The position numbers and the translations under genes were made by a program. The notes beneath the pieces are model-generated. The model saw only the letters and a list, made by a program, of their open reading frames with translations. It was not told the origin of the DNA and searched no databases. This document shows positions 19,144 through 27,713 of a stretch of 64,000 bases of DNA, in pieces (the first letter of the stretch is position 1; each line of letters opens with the position of its first letter). Origin of the DNA: Pelagerythrobacter marensis (GTDB lineage: Bacteria; Pseudomonadota; Alphaproteobacteria; Sphingomonadales; Sphingomonadaceae); the NCBI RefSeq assembly GCF_001028625.1, contig NZ_CP011805.1, forward strand, positions 1 to 64,000, written 5' to 3'.

Positions 19144-19254
19144 AACTCTAGTTCTCCGACATTCGCCATCCTTCGCTTGGCCCTAGGGATTCCGCCGAGG
19201 TTCTCAACATGTTCTTCGCTGGCGCTCGTTGACATTCGCCCAAAGTCGCGAGAT

Positions 19255-19279
19255 ATTGTGGGAGTGATTGAGGGAGCGC
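19255..19279 (+). repeat. Left sub-terminal repeat (possible integrase arm site)
   Basis: ATTGTGGGAGTGATTGAGGG followed by AGCGC matches 40864-40888 at 22 of 25 positions in the same orientation. It lies 111 bases inside attL and contains the GAGGGA ribosome-binding site of the integrase. Confidence 0.6.
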
Positions 19280-19283
19280 TCCC

Positions 19284-20465
19284 CTGCCTAAGCTAACTGC
19301 CCTGAAGATCAAGAATGCTAAGCCCGGTCGTCACGGCGACGGCGAAGGCCTTTATCTGTTGGTGTCACCGACCGGCGCAAAGTCCTGGGTGCTGCGTGTC
19401 AGCGTTAAAGGAGGGAAGCGCCGGGACATCGGGCTCGGCGCTGTGTCCGACCTCTCGCTGGAGGAAGCGCGGGAAAAGTCGCGCAAGCTTCGCAAGGTGG
19501 CCCGCGTCGGTGGTGATCCTATCGCTGCCCGTGATAAGCGGGAAACTGCGCCCCCGTCCTTCAAGGAAGCCGCTCAGGCGGCGCACGAAGCATTGTCCCC
19601 CGGCTGGAGCGACCGCCACGCAGGCGCTTTCCTCTCTACGCTCAAACTGCACGCCTTCCCCAAGATCGGCGGGCTGCGCGTGGACTCCATCGACGAAAAA
19701 GATTTGCTCACTGTCCTGTCGCCCATGTGGTCGCGGACACCCTCGGCAGCGCGCAAGATGCGCCAGCGCCTCGGGGTGGTTCTTGACTATGCGAAGGGGA
19801 TGGGATGGCGCTCGACCGGCGCGCCTCGCGATGGCCTGCGTCCGCTGCTGTCCCGGCAGGCCAAGGCGGGCAACTTCGCCTCTATGCCGTATCAGGAATT
19901 GCCGCCCTTCGTCTCGAAGCTGGAGGTTGGCCCGGAAACGATGGGTCGCCTCGCGCTGCTGCTGACGATCTACACCGCCGCCCGGCAAGGCGAGACGCGG
20001 CAAACGCTGTGGTCCCACATCGACCTTGAGGCGGGGGAATGGCGTCGGCCCGGCTCGATCATGAAGAACGGCGAGCCGCACATGGTCACACTCTCCCCGC
20101 AGGCCTTGGCTGTCCTCGAAAGGGCAAAGGCCCTGCGGACCTGTTCGCGTGATAGCCTTGTGTTTCCCGGCAAGGGTGGTGCGCCTCTCTCCGATATGAC
20201 GCTGGCGAAGATGGTTCGCCCTCTTGGCTACACCGTCCACGGCTTTCGCTCGACGTTCCGCACTTGGGCCGCCGAGCGTATGCCAAGCGTGCCGGAAGCG
20301 GTGTCGGAAGCGGCCCTGTCGCATACGATCCCCGACAAGGTGATACGCGCCTACAACCGCGCGAAGTTCAAAGATATGCGCCGAGCGCTGCTTGATGCTT
20401 GGGGGCGCTATGCTGCCGGGCAGTCGGGCGATGTGGTCCAACTCCCGCTTAGGCTGGGAGCATGA
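19284..20465 (+). CDS. int: P4-type tyrosine integrase with N-terminal DUF4102 domain
   Basis: Site-specific recombinase of the element. The N-terminal arm-binding domain reads PKLTALKIKNAKPGRHGDGE and GLYLLVSPTGAKSW, as expected for DUF4102. The catalytic domain has the first Arg in TAARQGETRQTLWSHID, HGFRSTFRTWA (box II H-x-x-R) and the nucleophile region DKVIRAYNRA with Tyr. To keep the complete N-terminus the start must be CTG 19284, preceded by GAGGGA; an in-frame TGA at 19269 rules out anything earlier. The next normal start, TTG 19359, would remove 25 residues of a conserved domain. It encodes about 393 residues. Confidence 0.9.
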   Translation: MPKLTALKIKNAKPGRHGDGEGLYLLVSPTGAKSWVLRVSVKGGKRRDIGLGAVSDLSLEEAREKSRKLRKVARVGGDPIAARDKRETAPPSFKEAAQAAHEALSPGWSDRHAGAFLSTLKLHAFPKIGGLRVDSIDEKDLLTVLSPMWSRTPSAARKMRQRLGVVLDYAKGMGWRSTGAPRDGLRPLLSRQAKAGNFASMPYQELPPFVSKLEVGPETMGRLALLLTIYTAARQGETRQTLWSHIDLEAGEWRRPGSIMKNGEPHMVTLSPQALAVLERAKALRTCSRDSLVFPGKGGAPLSDMTLAKMVRPLGYTVHGFRSTFRTWAAERMPSVPEAVSEAALSHTIPDKVIRAYNRAKFKDMRRALLDAWGRYAAGQSGDVVQLPLRLGA

Positions 20466-20562
20466 CGGGCGGGGCGGCTAGGGTAGCTCCCGAACGGTCG
20501 GCTTCCGCCCGACCCGCCGCCCCGCTTTCATTTGCTGCGGAAGCCCTACGGAGGGGCTGATT

Positions 20563-21264
20563 ATGGATTTTGAGTTGATCGAACGCGAGGCCCGCCTTGA
20601 TGGTGAGGTATGGCTTCGGGAGTTTGCCGAGGCGAAAACGCGCGAAGCGCGGGTGTCCGCGGCGCGGCGGGCCCTGTCCTATTTGATCGAGGCCGCATGT
20701 GCGAAGGCTGGCCCTGACGTTCTGGCTGCAGCTTGGGGTGAAAGCCCCGCCGAGACGGACGATAGGGCACGTCTTGAGTGCATGGCGGATCGCGTGGAAT
20801 TGTTCGCGCCCCCGCCAGCCGCTGTTCCGCAGGATCGCCTTTCCCTCTTGTCGCTGGCGTCGGAGCTTCGGGCCATTGCCCTAGGAGATAAGCCGCAGAT
20901 AGTCGCGCCCGCCCCCTACCACGGCCTCAAGAACAACAATGCGATACGGTTGGCCAAACACAGGCTCCGGGCGCTTCAATGGGATGCGTTCCTAGAAGCC
21001 AACGGCAACAAGCCCTTTGAGCGGCATAACGCCGTGTCGTCTGCCTACGGGCAGGACTGGACGACGATCAAAGCATGGAAGGCCGCTGTCGTGAACGCTC
21101 TTGGTGAGCAAGAGCTTCAAGTGGCGATGAAGGTCGCGTCCTGCCGTGTCAGGCATCCCAATCGAGCATTCCCATACTCGACCGGAGAGGAGGCGCTGGC
21201 CGCGCTGGCCCTTGATGGTCAGGACTTCAAGGACGAAATGCGGCGACAATTCGTAGTGGTATGA
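20563..21264 (+). CDS. Hypothetical protein of the element
   Basis: I do not recognise this 233-residue protein. It is mostly helical with an acidic N-terminal half (LIEREARLDGEVWLREF) and a basic, aromatic second half (RLAKHRLRALQWDAF, YGQDWTTIKAWKAAV). There is no signal peptide or membrane span. GGAGGGGC precedes ATG 20563. Its position between integrase and the AlpA-like gene suggests an early regulatory or replication-related role, without direct support. Confidence 0.75.
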   Translation: MDFELIEREARLDGEVWLREFAEAKTREARVSAARRALSYLIEAACAKAGPDVLAAAWGESPAETDDRARLECMADRVELFAPPPAAVPQDRLSLLSLASELRAIALGDKPQIVAPAPYHGLKNNNAIRLAKHRLRALQWDAFLEANGNKPFERHNAVSSAYGQDWTTIKAWKAAVVNALGEQELQVAMKVASCRVRHPNRAFPYSTGEEALAALALDGQDFKDEMRRQFVVV

Positions 21265-21370
21265 AAAAACCGTCGCCCCCGTTTTTACTAAGACAAAAGT
21301 GAGCCAATTTCAAAAGTAATAGAGCCTCTGTTTGATTGGCAAGTGCGTGGCTTATTCGCCTACTTACTCT

Positions 21371-21404
21371 GTCACCCGCTGGCCTTCGCGGCCACTATGG
21401 TGAC
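21371..21404 (+). promoter_or_regulatory. Nested stem-loop upstream of the AlpA-like gene
   Basis: Outer arms GTCACC (21371-21376) and GGTGAC (21399-21404) enclose an inner hairpin TGGCC-TTCGC-GGCCA (21380-21394). The ribosome site GGAG (21405-21408) begins directly after the outer arm, 8 bases before ATG 21417. It could be an operator or a translational leader structure. Confidence 0.45.
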
Positions 21405-21416
21405 GGAGAATAAGAA

Positions 21417-21602
21417 ATGGAACCACTGGCTTTAGCACCCAAGGATGCCTTCGCCGCAATCGGTGTGGGCGTCACCAAGGGATACGAACTCATCAACGCT
21501 GGCGAGCTTCAGACGTTCAAGATCGGGCGCGCCACCCGCGTAACCACTGATAGTGTTCGGGCATACGTCGCCCGCTGCGTCGAACAGCGCGAGGCCGCGT
21601 GA
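21417..21602 (+). CDS. AlpA/excisionase-like helix-turn-helix protein
   Basis: A 61-residue MerR-like winged HTH of the HTH_17 type: KDAFAAIGVGVTKGYELINA, then GELQTFKIGRATRVTTDSV with the typical wing and YVARC end. Such proteins act as excisionases or activators of the integrase in P4-like elements. It starts the replication gene run. Confidence 0.8.
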   Translation: MEPLALAPKDAFAAIGVGVTKGYELINAGELQTFKIGRATRVTTDSVRAYVARCVEQREAA

Positions 21603-21605
21603 ACG

Positions 21606-21953
21606 GTGGTCTGCATCAGAGATGGTTATTCGGCCAGCCGTAAAGGCCGAAGCCGTCCGATCCTGACCTTGAAGACGGGATCGAACGGCTCCGATAAGAA
21701 TGCTCTGCTTGGCGGCGAGGAGCAACGCGAAGATAGCGGAGATCGCAGCGAATTACAACGCTTCGAAGATGCGTTGTGGGATGCGCGGAACCGCTGGGAC
21801 ATATCCCGCCGCGCCCTTCCTTCCGATGCTGACGGATGGGTTCGTGGGGTCGGTTTGTTCGGGCGGGGACGTATCAAGCCCGCCGATGCCGACAAGCTGC
21901 TTCGGCGGGCGTTCGCTGCTCTCGACGACGAATTCCAGGCAGGTGCAGCATGA
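21606..21953 (+). CDS. Small hypothetical protein
   Basis: A 115-residue protein of unknown function, four bases after the AlpA-like stop. The first ~45 residues are low-complexity and basic; the rest looks folded (LQRFEDALWDARNRWDISRR, and DKLLRRAFAALDDEFQAG). The start is uncertain: GTG 21606 is the first possible codon. The stop overlaps the next gene as ATGA, supporting co-translation. Confidence 0.6.
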   Translation: MVCIRDGYSASRKGRSRPILTLKTGSNGSDKNALLGGEEQREDSGDRSELQRFEDALWDARNRWDISRRALPSDADGWVRGVGLFGRGRIKPADADKLLRRAFAALDDEFQAGAA

Positions 21954-22240
21954 GTGGCCTGGATCCCCAAGCCCGCGCCCGGCTTGCTGCTGCACTCGGC
22001 CCGCTGGCGGCTCACATGGCCGTCGCTCCCAAACATCGCCCTCTGCCTTTCTGGCGCGGAGGCGAGAACAAGCATCAACGTCTAGCCCGCTGCTTGCTGC
22101 AAACGAACTTCAGTTGGAGGCGATGCGACAATCTTTTTCTGCGCCAAGCGGTGAACGATCCAAACCCTTCGCGTGAAAGCAAACTTCGTCTCGCGGCGCT
22201 GCGGCACCGCTTCTGGCATCGGGGGGCCGTACATGATTGA
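21950..22240 (+). CDS. Small basic hypothetical protein
   Basis: A 96-residue protein, basic and with two cysteines, not recognised. It reads MSGLDPQARARLAAALGPLA then HRPLPFWRGGENKHQRLARC. It overlaps its upstream neighbour by four bases and the primase start by eight, so it is embedded in the replication operon. Confidence 0.65.
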   Translation: MSGLDPQARARLAAALGPLAAHMAVAPKHRPLPFWRGGENKHQRLARCLLQTNFSWRRCDNLFLRQAVNDPNPSRESKLRLAALRHRFWHRGAVHD

Positions 22241-23135
22241 CATAGAAGCGGTGAAGCAAGCTCACTGCCTGCCGGAAGTTGTCGGGGCCGTGGTGAATCT
22301 CCAGCGCGTTGGGCGAGAGTGGAAGGCCTGTTGTCCGCTCCATAACGACCGTTCGCCATCCTTCACGATCTTTGACGATGGCAAGCGGTTCCAGTGTTTC
22401 GGGTGCGGCGCCAGCGGCGACGTCCTCGACTTCATCAGTGCGCTGCATGGTGTCGGACTGCGCGAGGCCGCTGAGATGCTGACCGGCGGGGAACTCCCAA
22501 AGGTCGAAGTCATCCGCCTGCCGCCTACCGACGACGCGAGCGACCGGGTGGAGGAAGCCCGCTCGATCTGGCGCGCTTCCGTGCCGGTGGAAGGGACCCC
22601 TGCGGAATCCTATCTGCGATGGCGGGGCATCTCTATCCCAGCGCCCCTGAGCGTCCGCTACAGCGTCCTTCCGTATGGAAAGCGCGGTCGCCCCCTGCCC
22701 TGCCTCGTTTGCTGCGTATCCTCGCCTGAGGGACCGCTCCAGGGCATTCAACGGACCTACCTAGCTGCCGACGGCCGGGGAAAGGCTGACGTTCCTGCGC
22801 CAAAGCTGAGCCTGGGGCGGGTGTCGGGCGGTGCGATCCGGCTCGCTCCGATCGCCAACAATATAGTGGTTTGCGAAGGTCTCGAGGACGGCTTGTCTCT
22901 CCGTCAGGAACTCGGGGTGTCGGTCTGGGTCGCCGCTGGCTCTGCCATGCTGCGCTCGATGCGCTTTCCCGATCCTGTGCGGGAAGTCGCGGTGGGCGGC
23001 GACAACGATAATGCAGGGCGTGAAGCTGCGGCCAAGGCTGCGGAAGCGTTCGCGCTACGGGGTTTGGCCTCTAGCGTGTTCTTTCCACCTGTACCGTTCA
23101 AGGATTTCAACGATAACCTGAGGGGGCGCACATGA
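22233..23135 (+). CDS. DnaG-like primase with CHC2 zinc finger and Toprim domain
   Basis: A 300-residue primase. The CHC2 finger is CCPLHND...FQCFGCGASGDVLDF (residues ~34-66). The Toprim domain has VVCEGLEDGLS (acidic first motif) and VAVGGDNDNAGREAA (DxD-like motif). It probably primes replication of the element together with the adjacent DUF3987 protein. It overlaps its neighbours by eight and four bases. Confidence 0.9.
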   Translation: MIDIEAVKQAHCLPEVVGAVVNLQRVGREWKACCPLHNDRSPSFTIFDDGKRFQCFGCGASGDVLDFISALHGVGLREAAEMLTGGELPKVEVIRLPPTDDASDRVEEARSIWRASVPVEGTPAESYLRWRGISIPAPLSVRYSVLPYGKRGRPLPCLVCCVSSPEGPLQGIQRTYLAADGRGKADVPAPKLSLGRVSGGAIRLAPIANNIVVCEGLEDGLSLRQELGVSVWVAAGSAMLRSMRFPDPVREVAVGGDNDNAGREAAAKAAEAFALRGLASSVFFPPVPFKDFNDNLRGRT

Positions 23136-24634
23136 CTGTCGCGACCATGCAAGAGGCGTTCGCGAACGCCGAGACAATCGACCTGTGGCCGGTTCCCGAT
23201 ATGACGCTGGTGGACAACGGGCGGCGTCCAGCCGTGCCGATGCCTTCCCAGCTATTTGGCCCGGCGTGGTCGATAATCGAACAGGTGGCGGAATCCACTG
23301 CGACGGCTCCAGATTACGCGGCCATTGCTTACCTGTCGGCTGCAGCCAGCGTGATAGGCGGCAAGCGGCGTGTGTCGCCCTATGGGATGGATTGGACCGA
23401 GCCCTGCATTTTGTGGTGTGCCGCTTTGGGCGATCCCAGTTCGCGCAAGTCCGCCCCTCTCGACATGATGACGAAGCCGCTGTGGGCGATCCGCCAGGAC
23501 GCGCGCGAGGACTACGACGCGGCGCGCCGGTCCTGGCAGGCCGATTGCGAACGAGCGAAGGCCGAGCGCTCGAAGTGGCAAGAGGAAGTCAAGAAGGTGG
23601 CCGGCACAACGGAGCCGTGTCCCCCGATGCCAGTACTCGCGGTCGAACCCGAGGAACCGCACGAACGTTGCCCGATCATATCCGACGTTACCCCAGAAGC
23701 GGCGGTGTCGGTACTGGCTGGCAACCCGCAGGGGGTTCTTTGCTATAACGATGAACTGGCTGGGTGGCTGGAGTCGTTCGACAAATACACCAGCGGCGGA
23801 CGTCCGTTCTGGCTATCGGCTTACGGCGGTCGGCCCCATAGCGTCACGCGCAAGGGCTCTGGTTCGGTCCATGTGGACTTCTGCGGGATCTCGGTTCTCG
23901 GCTCAATACAGCCCGACAAGATCGTTCCGCTGATGGGTGGGGCGAATGATGGTTTGGTGCCGCGTATCATCTGGGCGTGGCCGGAGAAGATGCTGCCGCG
24001 TCGTCCAAGCGAACGGGTGAATACAACGAGGCTCGAAGCGGCTTATCAACGTCTCGAGATGCTCGGGTGGGGGACGGATGCGGAGGGCAAGCAAGCGCCT
24101 GTCGTACTGCCTCTGGCGCCGAGCGGTGCGACCATGTTCGAGAAGTGGGATGCGGAGAATAGCGCGACCTCAGGCGACGGGGGCAATCTCAACGAAGCGT
24201 TCGTGGGCAAGATGAGCGGTGCGGTCCTGCGGCTGGCGCTGGTTGCGGAACTCACCGGCTGGGCATTCAACGGCGGCGAGGAACCTCACGTAGTGTCCGA
24301 CGCCTCGCTGGCCGCTGCAATCAAATGGGTCGAGGGCTACGCAAAGCCGATGGCGGCGCGGGTTTATGGCGATGCCGCAGTGCCGGAAGCGGAGCGCAAC
24401 GCTGCGCTGCTCGCGCGCTACATTCGCCGTGAGCGACTGTCCCTTGTGAACCTGCGCGAACTGCGCCGGTCACCGCACAAGCCGCACCTCAAGCCGCTCC
24501 AGCCCAAAGGCGCGCTCGAGGACGCGGTGGAACTACTGGAAAACGCTAGTTGGCTGCGCCCCGAATGGCACCGCGAGGGCGGGCCTGGACAGCCTCGGAA
24601 AGACTACATCGTCAACCCGAAGGTGCTGAAATGA
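23132..24634 (+). CDS. DUF3987-domain replication protein
   Basis: A 500-residue DUF3987 protein. The family follows CHC2/Toprim primases in phages and integrative elements and is thought to be a helicase-related ATPase. Visible segments are LGDPSSRKSAPL (P-loop-like, SxRKS), LLCYNDELAGWLESFDKY and VPRIIWAWPEK. The Walker A is not canonical. It overlaps the primase and the next gene by four bases each. Confidence 0.85.
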   Translation: MTVATMQEAFANAETIDLWPVPDMTLVDNGRRPAVPMPSQLFGPAWSIIEQVAESTATAPDYAAIAYLSAAASVIGGKRRVSPYGMDWTEPCILWCAALGDPSSRKSAPLDMMTKPLWAIRQDAREDYDAARRSWQADCERAKAERSKWQEEVKKVAGTTEPCPPMPVLAVEPEEPHERCPIISDVTPEAAVSVLAGNPQGVLCYNDELAGWLESFDKYTSGGRPFWLSAYGGRPHSVTRKGSGSVHVDFCGISVLGSIQPDKIVPLMGGANDGLVPRIIWAWPEKMLPRRPSERVNTTRLEAAYQRLEMLGWGTDAEGKQAPVVLPLAPSGATMFEKWDAENSATSGDGGNLNEAFVGKMSGAVLRLALVAELTGWAFNGGEEPHVVSDASLAAAIKWVEGYAKPMAARVYGDAAVPEAERNAALLARYIRRERLSLVNLRELRRSPHKPHLKPLQPKGALEDAVELLENASWLRPEWHREGGPGQPRKDYIVNPKVLK

Positions 24635-25098
24635 GCGGCTGGCGGGAAATGGCCGAAGAGGCACTGAGAGTACAGGACACTAGGGACATTAGGGACAAAA
24701 ACCCCCCTCGGGGGTCTCATAACGGGAATAATGTCCCCATTGTCCCTAATGTCTCGCCTCCGCTGTCTACTCTCAAACTATGGCGGGCCTCCCTTTTGAC
24801 GCTCCATCCATGCCAGCTGCGCGAGAATTTCGACCCCTCCCGATGGCGAGTGCTGGTCGATGCGTCGCAATGGTGGCTCGAAGGATTCGGTCAAGCAGCG
24901 GCGGCGTCGGGCTGGTCAACGGGCGATGTGTTCGGGCTGCATCCTGAGATGCCGGGATGCGGTGGCCTGATTGACCGGCTCGGGGAGAACCGATCGCTAG
25001 TCATGGATGGCGACCGGGCACGCTGGCGGGCTTGGGGTGTCGTTTCACAATACAACCGCACGGCCGGTGAGGGCTTGCGCCCGTTCTGGGAGGTATAG
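24631..25098 (+). CDS. Hypothetical protein with embedded iteron palindrome
   Basis: A 155-residue protein. Residues ~15-45 are encoded by two inverted copies of the element's 32-bp repeat and read VQDTRDIRDKN and NNVPIVPNV, so this part may be shaped by DNA function rather than protein function. The C-terminal ~100 residues look folded and tryptophan-rich (WRVLVDASQWWLEGFGQAA). It ends just before GGAGG of the next gene. Function unknown. Confidence 0.75.
   Translation: MSGWREMAEEALRVQDTRDIRDKNPPRGSHNGNNVPIVPNVSPPLSTLKLWRASLLTLHPCQLRENFDPSRWRVLVDASQWWLEGFGQAAAASGWSTGDVFGLHPEMPGCGGLIDRLGENRSLVMDGDRARWRAWGVVSQYNRTAGEGLRPFWEV
24674..24705 (+). repeat. Iteron-like 32-bp module A1
   Basis: AGGACACTAGGGACATTAGG followed by GACAAAAACCCC. 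It consists of 9-bp steps built on AGGGACAnT. Bases 24685-24698 are perfectly inverted at 24740-24753, with a GC hairpin (ACCCCC-CTC-GGGGGT, 24701-24715) between. Confidence 0.8.
24724..24755 (-). repeat. Iteron-like 32-bp module A2 (inverted)
   Basis: On the minus strand it reads GAGACATTAGGGACAATGGG then GACATTATTCCC. It is the inverted partner of A1 and closely related to modules B (31121) and C (40688). Together A1 and A2 could extrude as a cruciform inside the coding sequence. Confidence 0.8.
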
Positions 25099-25100
25099 CA

Positions 25101-26015
25101 ATGACGCAAGTGAGAGCGACGAAGGGCAAGGCAAAAGGACGGGGCGCGGCTGATAAAACAGCCAAGAAACAGCCGCGACGCAAGAGCAACCTTGTCGGAG
25201 ATTGCGCACCGGGCGAAACACCGACTGCCTACCTCGTTTGGGGCGATGGCACCGACGAAGAGATAGCGGCCAATTTCGCGGAGCGGGTTCCCGATTGGGA
25301 AGACTGGAGCGAGCGAGAAAAGCGCGGCGCGGTCGAGTTGATGCGGGCGTACTGGGACCATCCCGTAGCACCCACGTTGACCGTCGAGCGCGGTGAATCA
25401 GGCGTTCGGCTGTTGCCTGGCGCGGGAAAGGCAACGATCCAAGTCCTGCGGCAAGCGGAGACGTTCGCGACCAACTCGCAAGACCTGATCGATGAACGGG
25501 TGAGCAGCCTCGCGACCCATCACGGCAACAAGGGAGGTGCGATAAGCCAAAACTTGAATGCCTCGCTGGCATTCATTCGGGGCGGCGCGGCGCAAGACAC
25601 GGTGCAAAGCGCGTTGCTCACCCAGATGGCGGCAACACACGATGCGGCGATGGCAGCGCTTGCCAAGGTCGGAAAGTCGGAGTTTGTCGACCAGATGACA
25701 GCGTTCGGGAACATCTCGACGAAACTGCTCAACCTCTATGCCCGCCAGGCGGAAACCTTAGCCAAGCTCCAGCGAGGCGCGGAGCAAACTGTGCGGCACG
25801 TTTACGTCGATGCGCGAACCCAGACCGCATTCAACTACCCCCCTCCTGCAACAGAAAGCCGGACACAAGCCCATGAACAACATGAAGGCGGCCCATGCGG
25901 CCCCGCGATGCTTGGCTACGACCCGTCGTGGAACGGCTTGCCAGCGACCCGCCATGAAAGGGAAGAAGCGCTGCAACCTGCACGGGGGCAAATCGACGGG
26001 AGCGCCCGGAAATAG
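25101..26015 (+). CDS. Hypothetical phage/element protein
   Basis: A 304-residue protein. It has a basic N-terminus (KGKAKGRGAADKTAKKQPRR), a DWEDWSEREKRGAVELMRAYW segment and a helical region ending LYARQAETLAKLQRGAEQTV and RHVYVD, a pattern I associate with unnamed proteins of small mobile elements. GGAGG precedes ATG 25101. The last ~48 residues are read through the next gene in another frame and look like out-of-frame sequence; the ancestral stop may have been lost. Confidence 0.7.
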   Translation: MTQVRATKGKAKGRGAADKTAKKQPRRKSNLVGDCAPGETPTAYLVWGDGTDEEIAANFAERVPDWEDWSEREKRGAVELMRAYWDHPVAPTLTVERGESGVRLLPGAGKATIQVLRQAETFATNSQDLIDERVSSLATHHGNKGGAISQNLNASLAFIRGGAAQDTVQSALLTQMAATHDAAMAALAKVGKSEFVDQMTAFGNISTKLLNLYARQAETLAKLQRGAEQTVRHVYVDARTQTAFNYPPPATESRTQAHEQHEGGPCGPAMLGYDPSWNGLPATRHEREEALQPARGQIDGSARK

Positions 26016-26109
26016 AAACGCTTACAAGCACGGGCGCTATTGCTCGGACACGTTGGCCCTAGAGAGGATGCTACGGGTAATTCTCGCGAATGCGTCGGCG
26101 GCCCTGTGA
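25873..26109 (+). CDS. HGGxSTG-domain small protein
   Basis: A 78-residue protein with the pattern RCLATTRRGTACQRPAMKGK then KRCNLHGGKSTGAPGNRNAY and KHGRY. Three cysteines and one histidine suggest a zinc-bound fold. The family is widespread in mobile elements and has no known role. It overlaps the preceding gene by 143 bases in another frame. The downstream 223 bp to 26332 hold no recognisable gene. Confidence 0.8.
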   Translation: MNNMKAAHAAPRCLATTRRGTACQRPAMKGKKRCNLHGGKSTGAPGNRNAYKHGRYCSDTLALERMLRVILANASAAL

Positions 26110-26332
26110 CCGCGCCAGCCTCTGTCTACGCGAAAACCAACAAGACCGCACTTGCAATCCACAAAAGACCGGAAGCAGGCCAACTCTATGCTAATGGCGT
26201 TTTCGTTGGGTGCAAACTTCGGGAGGGGTAAATGCAGAAGCGCAATTGGGCGATTTGGCTCTAGTGCACGATCGCCGCGCTAGTTGCGGCCAGCGCCAGC
26301 CATTGGCTCGGGCGGCTTGATCACCTCCAGAG

Positions 26333-27145
26333 TTACGGTGTGAGGTGCAACGAATCGCCAGTACAGCGATGGAGGGTCTGATTGGCAGCAGCCTCGTAAG
26401 CGCGTCCGTAGCAGATATTCGCCTCTTCAAGCGCCGGTGCAATCACATCGTCTCGTCGTTCGCAGGCGGTAACAGCGTTCGCGTCGGTTCCATCCCGGCA
26501 TTGCTCATTCAAGACTTGCCACTCGCTGATCAAGGCCAACTCGGAAGCGGTCCATTCATCGGTGCTGCTGGCTGCCGGGACAGAGCTTGGCTGCAACTCC
26601 GGCGGACGCGATCGCGTCGGCTTCACTAAGCTTGCGATCTCTAACTCACCGTTAAGGGCGTCGGCAAACGCAGCACCGATTATTGAACTCTCATTGTAAC
26701 CAACCTGCGTTCCATCTTCATAGGTAATCACGCGGCACGGGCTGCGGCAACTTGAGCGCCCTGTGATGGTGCCATTCGGCATAACGCGAGCCAGAACATG
26801 TTTACCGTCGTTTTCGCCGAGATAGGCAAAGGTCACCACGTCACCGGCAACCTTTCCGGTTTTGCGGTCCTCCTCGGAGACCGCTGCGATGTAGGAATAG
26901 AAGACGCCATCTCGCTCGTCATAGTAGTGCGAAGGTCGCGGCGGCTCATATTGAACTGGCGGCGCGGTTGGCTCCGGTGCAATCACTGGCGCCGGTAGAA
27001 CCGGATCGGTAGGTCGCTCGTAATCACCGTCTCGGTCCTCAGTGTCTCCACAGCCCACTATCAGCGCGACAGCCATCAGCCCGCAAAGTCCTGCCGCCCC
27101 GCCCGAACGGCAGGGTTGGACGATGAATTTGCTCAATCCGTTCAT
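26333..27145 (-). CDS. Lipoprotein with LprI-like C-terminal region
   Basis: A 270-residue predicted lipoprotein: hydrophobic h-region, then lipobox LIVGC with lipidated C32, and a proline-rich linker (DPVLPAPVIAPEPTAP). A middle domain (VVTFAYLGENDGKHVLARVM) is followed by a helical cysteine-containing end (WQVLNEQCRDGTDANAVTAC) resembling LprI/DUF1311 lysozyme-inhibitor-like domains. It sits as a minus-strand cargo gene in the element. Confidence 0.75.
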   Translation of the reverse strand: MNGLSKFIVQPCRSGGAAGLCGLMAVALIVGCGDTEDRDGDYERPTDPVLPAPVIAPEPTAPPVQYEPPRPSHYYDERDGVFYSYIAAVSEEDRKTGKVAGDVVTFAYLGENDGKHVLARVMPNGTITGRSSCRSPCRVITYEDGTQVGYNESSIIGAAFADALNGELEIASLVKPTRSRPPELQPSSVPAASSTDEWTASELALISEWQVLNEQCRDGTDANAVTACERRDDVIAPALEEANICYGRAYEAAANQTLHRCTGDSLHLTP

Positions 27146-27280
27146 TGCGATTCCTCACTTCAGGGACACAATATCGGTTGAAGGCCTCTTCGAAATAAAT
27201 CGTCCAGCGGCTCGCCGATAAAATGTAGGCATCGCAGCGGGGCAACAACTCTGCAATGATGGACCGCGTAGTGGCAAACA

Positions 27281-27649
27281 TTACAACACAAACCCCGCGA
27301 TCAGCCGCGCGATCTCAACCACGTTGGTTTGACCTGTAAATTCGAACTTCACCCGCCCCAAGCCAGAGAAGTACATCTCCAACTCGGAATCGAGATCGAA
27401 CGATCCCGCTGTCTCCACGGAGAAGACGACGATTTTGCTGTAGGGCAGCGAGGTGAAGTCCCTCTTCTTGCCCGTAATCCCCTGAACATTCACGGCGATG
27501 ATGCGCTTGTCTGTGAAGACGACGCCGTCTCTCAAAGCCTTGAACGCACCGATGATCTTCTCACCCGGCAGTAGCAGATCGCCGACGCGTGCCGAGTACT
27601 CGTCGTTCTGCTTCAGCTTAAATACCGAGCCATTCTGGAAATCGATCAT
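27281..27649 (-). CDS. Bacterial PH-domain protein
   Basis: A 122-residue single-domain protein with the bPH pattern LLLPGEKIIGAFKALRDGVV then FTDKRIIAVNVQGITGKK, and an alternating strand pattern to the end (LEMYFSGLGRVKFEF). Such domains may bind lipids or proteins; no function is known here. ATG 27649 was chosen because upstream in-frame sequence has a different character. Confidence 0.78.
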   Translation of the reverse strand: MIDFQNGSVFKLKQNDEYSARVGDLLLPGEKIIGAFKALRDGVVFTDKRIIAVNVQGITGKKRDFTSLPYSKIVVFSVETAGSFDLDSELEMYFSGLGRVKFEFTGQTNVVEIARLIAGFVL

Positions 27650-27713
27650 GCAGCCCTTCCTCCTCGTGGCAGAATGACGCGAGAAGCGGCTGGCGGTCAA
27701 GAAGGCATAAAGA

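Noticed and set aside
24674..24755. CRISPR-like or VNTR array
   Set aside because: The 9-bp steps are too short and the copies are inverted and dispersed over 16 kb, with no spacers or cas genes.
26040..26231. 63-codon frame after the HGGxSTG gene
   Set aside because: No ribosome site and it begins as the shadow of the HGGxSTG gene.
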